DNA of 64,000 nucleotides from Aquabacterium sp. OR-4 (GTDB taxonomy: Bacteria; Pseudomonadota; Gammaproteobacteria; Burkholderiales; Burkholderiaceae_C): positions 248,001 to 312,000 of the forward strand of contig NZ_JAOCQD020000003.1 of assembly GCF_025290835.2 (NCBI RefSeq), given 5' to 3'. The notes under the pieces were generated by a model that was not told the origin of the DNA, searched no databases, and saw nothing but the letters and a program-made list of their open reading frames with translations. Each line of letters begins with the position of its first letter. The first letter of the stretch is position 1. Positions 59,803 to 64,000 of this stretch are shown here, piece after piece. A program made the translations under genes and the position numbers.

Positions 59803-60633
59803 TCACTGACCCTGCCGTTTCCGGGCCCAGGCCTGCAGCAGGTTGATCACCAACAGCATGGCGAAGCTGGCCACCAGCATCACCACCGCGATGGCGGTGG
59901 CGCCGGTGTAGTCGTATTGCTCGAGCTTGCTGATGATCATCAGCGGCGTGATCTCGCTGACCATCGGGATGTTGCCGGCGATGAAGATCACGCTGCCGTA
60001 CTCGCCCAGCGCACGCGCAAAGGCCAGCGCAAAGCCGGTGGTCAGGGCCGGCAGCAGGATCGGCAGGATCACGTGGCGAAAGGTCTGCCAGCGCGTGGCG
60101 CCCAGCGTGGCGGCGGCTTCTTCGTACTCGGCCGACAGGTCTTCCAGCACCGGCTGCAGCGTGCGCACCACGAAGGGCAGGCCGATGAACAGCAGCGCCA
60201 CAAACACGCCCAGCGGCGTGAAGCTCACCTTGAAGGGCAGGTACTGCCCGATCCAGCCGTTTTGCGCATACAGCGCGGTCAGCGTGATGCCGGCCACCGC
60301 GGTGGGCAGCGCAAAGGGCAGATCGACCAGCGCATCGACGACGCGCTTGCCTGCGAACTGGTAGCGCACCAGCACCCAGGCGATGATCAGGCCGAAAAAG
60401 GCGTTGACCAGCGCCGCCAGGAACGACGCGCCAAAGGTCAGCCGGTAGCTGGCCAGCACGCGCGGCGCGGCCACCGCATCCCAGAAGGCCGGCCAGCCCA
60501 TGGTGGCGGTTTTCAGAAACACCGCCGCCAGCGGGATCAGCACGATCAGGCACAGGTAGCTGAGCGTGAAGCCCAGCGCCAGGTCGAAGCCCGGCAGCAC
60601 CGAGTGGCGCTTGAGAAGAAGGCGGGAAAACAT
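59803..60633 (-). CDS. cysT: Sulfate ABC transporter permease CysT
   Basis: A 276-residue permease of the CysT/CysU type. VLPGFDLALGFTLSYLCLIVLIPLAAVFLKTATMGWPAFW begins the helices. LVRYQFAGKRVVDALVDLPFALPTAVAGITLTALYAQNGWIGQYL is the highly conserved block, EYEEAAATLGATRWQTFRHVILPILLPAL is the ATPase-docking loop, and ALGEYGSVIFIAGNIPMVSEITPLMIISKLEQYDY is the CysT hallmark. It lies 22 bases after the sulfate-binding protein gene. It forms the channel with CysW. Confidence 0.95.
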   Translation of the reverse strand: MFSRLLLKRHSVLPGFDLALGFTLSYLCLIVLIPLAAVFLKTATMGWPAFWDAVAAPRVLASYRLTFGASFLAALVNAFFGLIIAWVLVRYQFAGKRVVDALVDLPFALPTAVAGITLTALYAQNGWIGQYLPFKVSFTPLGVFVALLFIGLPFVVRTLQPVLEDLSAEYEEAAATLGATRWQTFRHVILPILLPALTTGFALAFARALGEYGSVIFIAGNIPMVSEITPLMIISKLEQYDYTGATAIAVVMLVASFAMLLVINLLQAWARKRQGQ

Positions 60634-60655
60634 CAGCAGGCGGCGCGCAGGCGCA

Positions 60656-61696
60656 TTACTTCTTCAGTAGCTGGTCGTAGATGCCGCCGTCCTTGAAGTG
60701 CTCGGCCTGGGCCTTCTTCCAGCCGCCAAACACCTCGTCGACCGTGAAGGTGGCCTGCTTCGGGAACTCGTTGGGGTACTTGGCCAGGATCCTGGCGCTC
60801 ACCGGCCGCAGGTTGTGCTTGACCGCGATCTCCTGCGCCTCGTCGCTCCACAGCCATTGCAGGTAGGCCTCGGCCTGCTTGCGCGTGCCCTTCTTGGCCG
60901 CCACCTTGTCGACCACCGCCACCGGGTTTTCGGCCAGCACGGTGAACTTGGGGTAGACGATGTCGTAGTTCTTGCCGAACTCCTCGACGATGCTCTGCAC
61001 CTCGCTCTCGAAGGTGACCAGCACGTCGCCGATCTGGCGCTGCGCAAAGGTGGTGGTGGCGGCGCGGCCGCCACCGTCGAACACCGGCACGTTGGCGAAG
61101 ATCTTGCCCACCTGCTCGCGCGTCTGCGCGGCGCTGAGGCCGTTCTTCAGGCCGCCGCCCCAGGCCGCCAGGTAGCCGTAGCGGCCGTTGCCGGTGACCT
61201 TGGGGTTGGGGATGATCACGCTGACGCCGGGCCTGGCCAGATCGGCCCAGTCCTTGATGCCCTTGGGGTTGCCCTTGCGCACCATGAACACGGTGAGCGA
61301 GCTGGTCGGCGCGGCGTTGTTCGGGTAGCGCTTGGCCCAGTCGGGCGCGATGAAGCCGGCCTCGGCCACCACGTCGATGTCGAGCGCCTGGTTCATCGTG
61401 ATCACGTCGGCCTCCAGGCCCTCGATCACGCCGCGTGCCTGCTTGCTGCTGCCGCCATGGCTCTGGTTGAGGGTGATGTCTTCGCCGCTGGTCTTCTTCC
61501 AGTGCGGCACGAAGGCCTTGTTGATGTCCTTGTAGAACTCGCGCGAGACGTCGTAGCTCACGTTCAGCAGCGTCGGGCCGGCGGCCAGCGCCGGCAGTGC
61601 CTGGCCGGCGCCCAGGGCGGCCAGGCCCATCGAGGCCAGCAGCAGGGCACGGCGTTGCAGGGCGGGGCGGGCAGGGCGGCGGATGGCGTGGGGCAT
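60656..61696 (-). CDS. sbp: Sulfate ABC transporter substrate-binding protein
   Basis: A 346-residue periplasmic sulfate-binding protein. The signal peptide (about 1-39) includes RRALLLASMGLAALGAGQALPALAAG. The mature start TLLNVSYDVSREFYKDINKAFVPHWKK is the Sbp/CysP signature. HGGSSKQARGVIEGLEADVITMNQALDID, IIPNPKVTGNGRYGYLAAWG and VLVTFESEVQSIVEEFG hold the sulfate-binding loops. ATG 61696 gives a normal signal peptide. It is the first gene of the sulfate operon, so its upstream region should carry the promoter. Confidence 0.95.
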   Translation of the reverse strand: MPHAIRRPARPALQRRALLLASMGLAALGAGQALPALAAGPTLLNVSYDVSREFYKDINKAFVPHWKKTSGEDITLNQSHGGSSKQARGVIEGLEADVITMNQALDIDVVAEAGFIAPDWAKRYPNNAAPTSSLTVFMVRKGNPKGIKDWADLARPGVSVIIPNPKVTGNGRYGYLAAWGGGLKNGLSAAQTREQVGKIFANVPVFDGGGRAATTTFAQRQIGDVLVTFESEVQSIVEEFGKNYDIVYPKFTVLAENPVAVVDKVAAKKGTRKQAEAYLQWLWSDEAQEIAVKHNLRPVSARILAKYPNEFPKQATFTVDEVFGGWKKAQAEHFKDGGIYDQLLKK

Positions 61697-61946
61697 GGCG
61701 GGTGTGGGCAGGCTGCAAGGGCGCCGTGGCACGGCGAAGCCCGCGATGCTAGGGCCGCGCCCTCAGCGCGCAAACCACAGTTTTGTCGTTTGCTTATGCG
61801 TTTTATGCAGATGCGGGCGGGCGCCGCCGGCTGTCGATCCGCAAAAACCCGGCCGGCCCGCTGTCGCCAGGGTGCAAGGCGCCGGCGTGGCTGCGTGCGA
61901 GCATCGCCGCGCTGCCCGACCCCTTGCCCTGTGTGCGCCCGCCCCG
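61697..61946. promoter_or_regulatory. Divergent promoter region of sbp and DUF2889 gene
   Basis: A 250-base region. Next to sbp, the stretch 61776-61812 is AT-rich for this genome (AACCACAGTTTTGTCGTTT, then TATGCGTTTTATGCAG) and has a half-repeat TATGCGTTTTATGC. It is the likely place for CysB control of the sulfate operon, but no consensus can be confirmed by eye. The part near the DUF2889 gene is GC-rich with no obvious site. Confidence 0.45.
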
Positions 61947-62555
61947 ATGCTTTCTCCCGGTGAACCCCTGCATGCCAGCCTCGACGAGGGCTGGCTGCTG
62001 CCGCCGCCAGCGCCGCGCGAGGCGGTGCACACGCGCAGCATCGTCTGCCGCAGCTTTCGCCGCGACGACGGGCTGCTGGAAATCGACGCCCGCTTCATCG
62101 ACACCCGGCCGTTCGACTACCACAGCGACTTCCGCGGCGATTGCCGGGCCGGCTCGGCCCTGCACAACCTGCAGCTGCGCGTCACGATGGACCGCCAGCG
62201 CCACATCGTGGCCATGGCCTCGGCCTTCAAGAGCACGCCCTACGACAGCTGTGCCGGCGTGCAGCCGAACTTTCAGGCGCTGGTGGGCTTGTCGCTGGGC
62301 AAGGGCTTCAAGAAGGCGCTGTACGAGCGCCTGGGCGGCACCCAGGGCTGCACCCATGTGATCGCGATGATGGAGGCGGTGGCCGGCGCCGCGGTGCAGT
62401 GCTTTGCTTCCAACGTCTACGCACCGCGCCGGGCGGGCGAGCCGGCGCCGCCGCGCGTGTTCCGCATCGAGGCGCTGATCGGCACCTGCCATTCCTACCA
62501 CCCTGACGGTCCGGTGATCGCCCAGCTGAACGCCGGTGCCGCGCGCCAGGGTTGA
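61947..62555 (+). CDS. DUF2889 domain-containing protein
   Basis: A 202-residue protein. The DUF2889 pattern is clear: HTRSIVCRSFRRDDGLLEIDARFIDTRPFDY near the N-terminus, LHNLQLRVTMDRQRHIVAMASAFKSTPYDSC in the middle, then GKGFKKALYERLGGTQGCTHVIAMMEAVAGAAVQC with conserved GCTH. The family has no established biochemical role. It is often coded beside acyl-CoA or aromatic catabolism genes, as here before two acyl-CoA dehydrogenase genes, with a 19-base gap, so it is probably in one operon with them. Confidence 0.88.
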   Translation: MLSPGEPLHASLDEGWLLPPPAPREAVHTRSIVCRSFRRDDGLLEIDARFIDTRPFDYHSDFRGDCRAGSALHNLQLRVTMDRQRHIVAMASAFKSTPYDSCAGVQPNFQALVGLSLGKGFKKALYERLGGTQGCTHVIAMMEAVAGAAVQCFASNVYAPRRAGEPAPPRVFRIEALIGTCHSYHPDGPVIAQLNAGAARQG

Positions 62556-62574
62556 ACACCCCCGAGGAGACGAC

Positions 62575-63765
<1,191 letters not shown>

Positions 63766-63776
63766 GGAGTTTGGTC

Positions 63777-64000
63777 ATGGATTTCAACTACTCCGACGAG
63801 CAGCAGCAACTGGCCGAATCGCTGCGCAAGTTTCTCGGCGCGCACTATGGCTTTGACCAGCGCAAGGCCATCGTGCATTCGGCCACCGGCCTCAGCGAGC
63901 CGGTGTGGGCCACCCTGGCCGAGATGGGCCTCACCGCCATCGCGCTGCCTGAAGAAGACGGTGGCTTTGGCGGTGGCGCGGTCGACCTGATGGCCGCCAT
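63777..64000 (+). CDS. Acyl-CoA dehydrogenase, PimD-like small subunit, partial
   Basis: The window ends after 74 codons of an open frame. MDFNYSDEQQQLAESLRKFLGAHYGFDQRKAIVHSATGLSEPVWATLAEMGLTAIALPEEDGGFGGGAVDLMAA is the N-terminal helical domain of an acyl-CoA dehydrogenase of the PimD type. AAGGAG is 8 bases upstream of the ATG and only 11 bases separate it from the PimC-like stop, supporting a heteromeric enzyme. The flavin-binding and catalytic parts are outside the window. Confidence 0.88.
   Translation, partial: MDFNYSDEQQQLAESLRKFLGAHYGFDQRKAIVHSATGLSEPVWATLAEMGLTAIALPEEDGGFGGGAVDLMAA

Overview
The window is 64 kb of very GC-rich DNA. Genes are closely packed, with many stop/start overlaps of the ATGA or TGATG type. 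Gene content points to a heterotrophic betaproteobacterium of the order Burkholderiales, probably near the Rubrivivax/Leptothrix/Ideonella group: orphan Bug (TctC) binding proteins beside CoA-transferases, a betaproteobacterial-type HemP, an H-NS-like protein, a PEP-CTERM protein, a DUF2783/fumarylacetoacetase/FAD-monooxygenase cluster and a PimC/PimD-like pair. This placement is inferred from gene content; there is no rRNA or tRNA in the window.

Layout. (1) 1-5.9 kb, plus strand: a CoA-ester catabolic operon with the end of a hydratase-like gene, an acyl-CoA dehydrogenase, a class III CoA-transferase, an MmgE/PrpD protein, a CitE-like lyase and a Bug binding protein. (2) 6.1-9.7 kb: iron storage and ferritin-like genes (bacterioferritin, a ferredoxin-ferritin fusion, a stand-alone ferritin-like protein) with a glycosyltransferase. 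(3) 9.9-21.8 kb, minus strand: a long iron/haem locus headed by hemP behind a Fur-box-like site. It continues with an unknown gene, a DUF2325 protein, another unknown gene, a haem-type TonB-dependent receptor, a membrane-anchored CobN/BchH-family chelatase, an ExbB-like channel, a DUF2149 (ExbD-like) protein, a ChaN-type haem lipoprotein and a coupled small ORF. (4) 21.9-24.3 kb: divergent DUF4331 and PEP-CTERM genes. (5) 24.4-31.8 kb: GNAT and LysR, a large hybrid histidine kinase, ExoD, and a NhaR-like LysR divergent from terC. (6) 31.9-36.8 kb, minus strand: an aromatic-type operon (MBL, VOC, FAD monooxygenase, DUF2783, fumarylacetoacetase). (7) 37.1-43.4 kb: FMN reductase, EamA transporter, a repeat array, H-NS, YgiQ and LysR. 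(8) 43.5-48.1 kb, plus strand: a second CoA-ester module, starting with an in-frame fusion of HMG-CoA lyase and class III CoA-transferase, then Bug and acyl-CoA dehydrogenase. (9) 48.2-53.7 kb, plus strand: a beta-glucan operon (two ABC permeases, GH1, binding protein, GH16 lipoprotein) behind a perfect LacI-type palindrome. (10) 53.7-56.5 kb: diguanylate cyclase and an alpha/beta hydrolase. (11) 56.7-61.7 kb: cysB-like regulator and the sulfate ABC transporter. (12) 61.9-64 kb: DUF2889 and a PimC/PimD-like dehydrogenase pair, the second cut by the window end.

The most notable system is the haem locus at 9.9-21.8 kb. A chelatase-family protein with a signal/anchor segment and a C-terminal membrane segment sits in a coupled operon with its own ExbB/ExbD-like pair, a haem-type outer-membrane receptor and a haem lipoprotein. 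No CobS/CobT-type ATPase and no haem ABC transporter are visible. The arrangement resembles the hmuYRSTUV loci of Bacteroidetes and suggests removal of metal from tetrapyrroles in the periplasm, possibly powered by the proton-motive force. The neighbouring ferritin-type genes make 6.1-21.8 kb an iron island.
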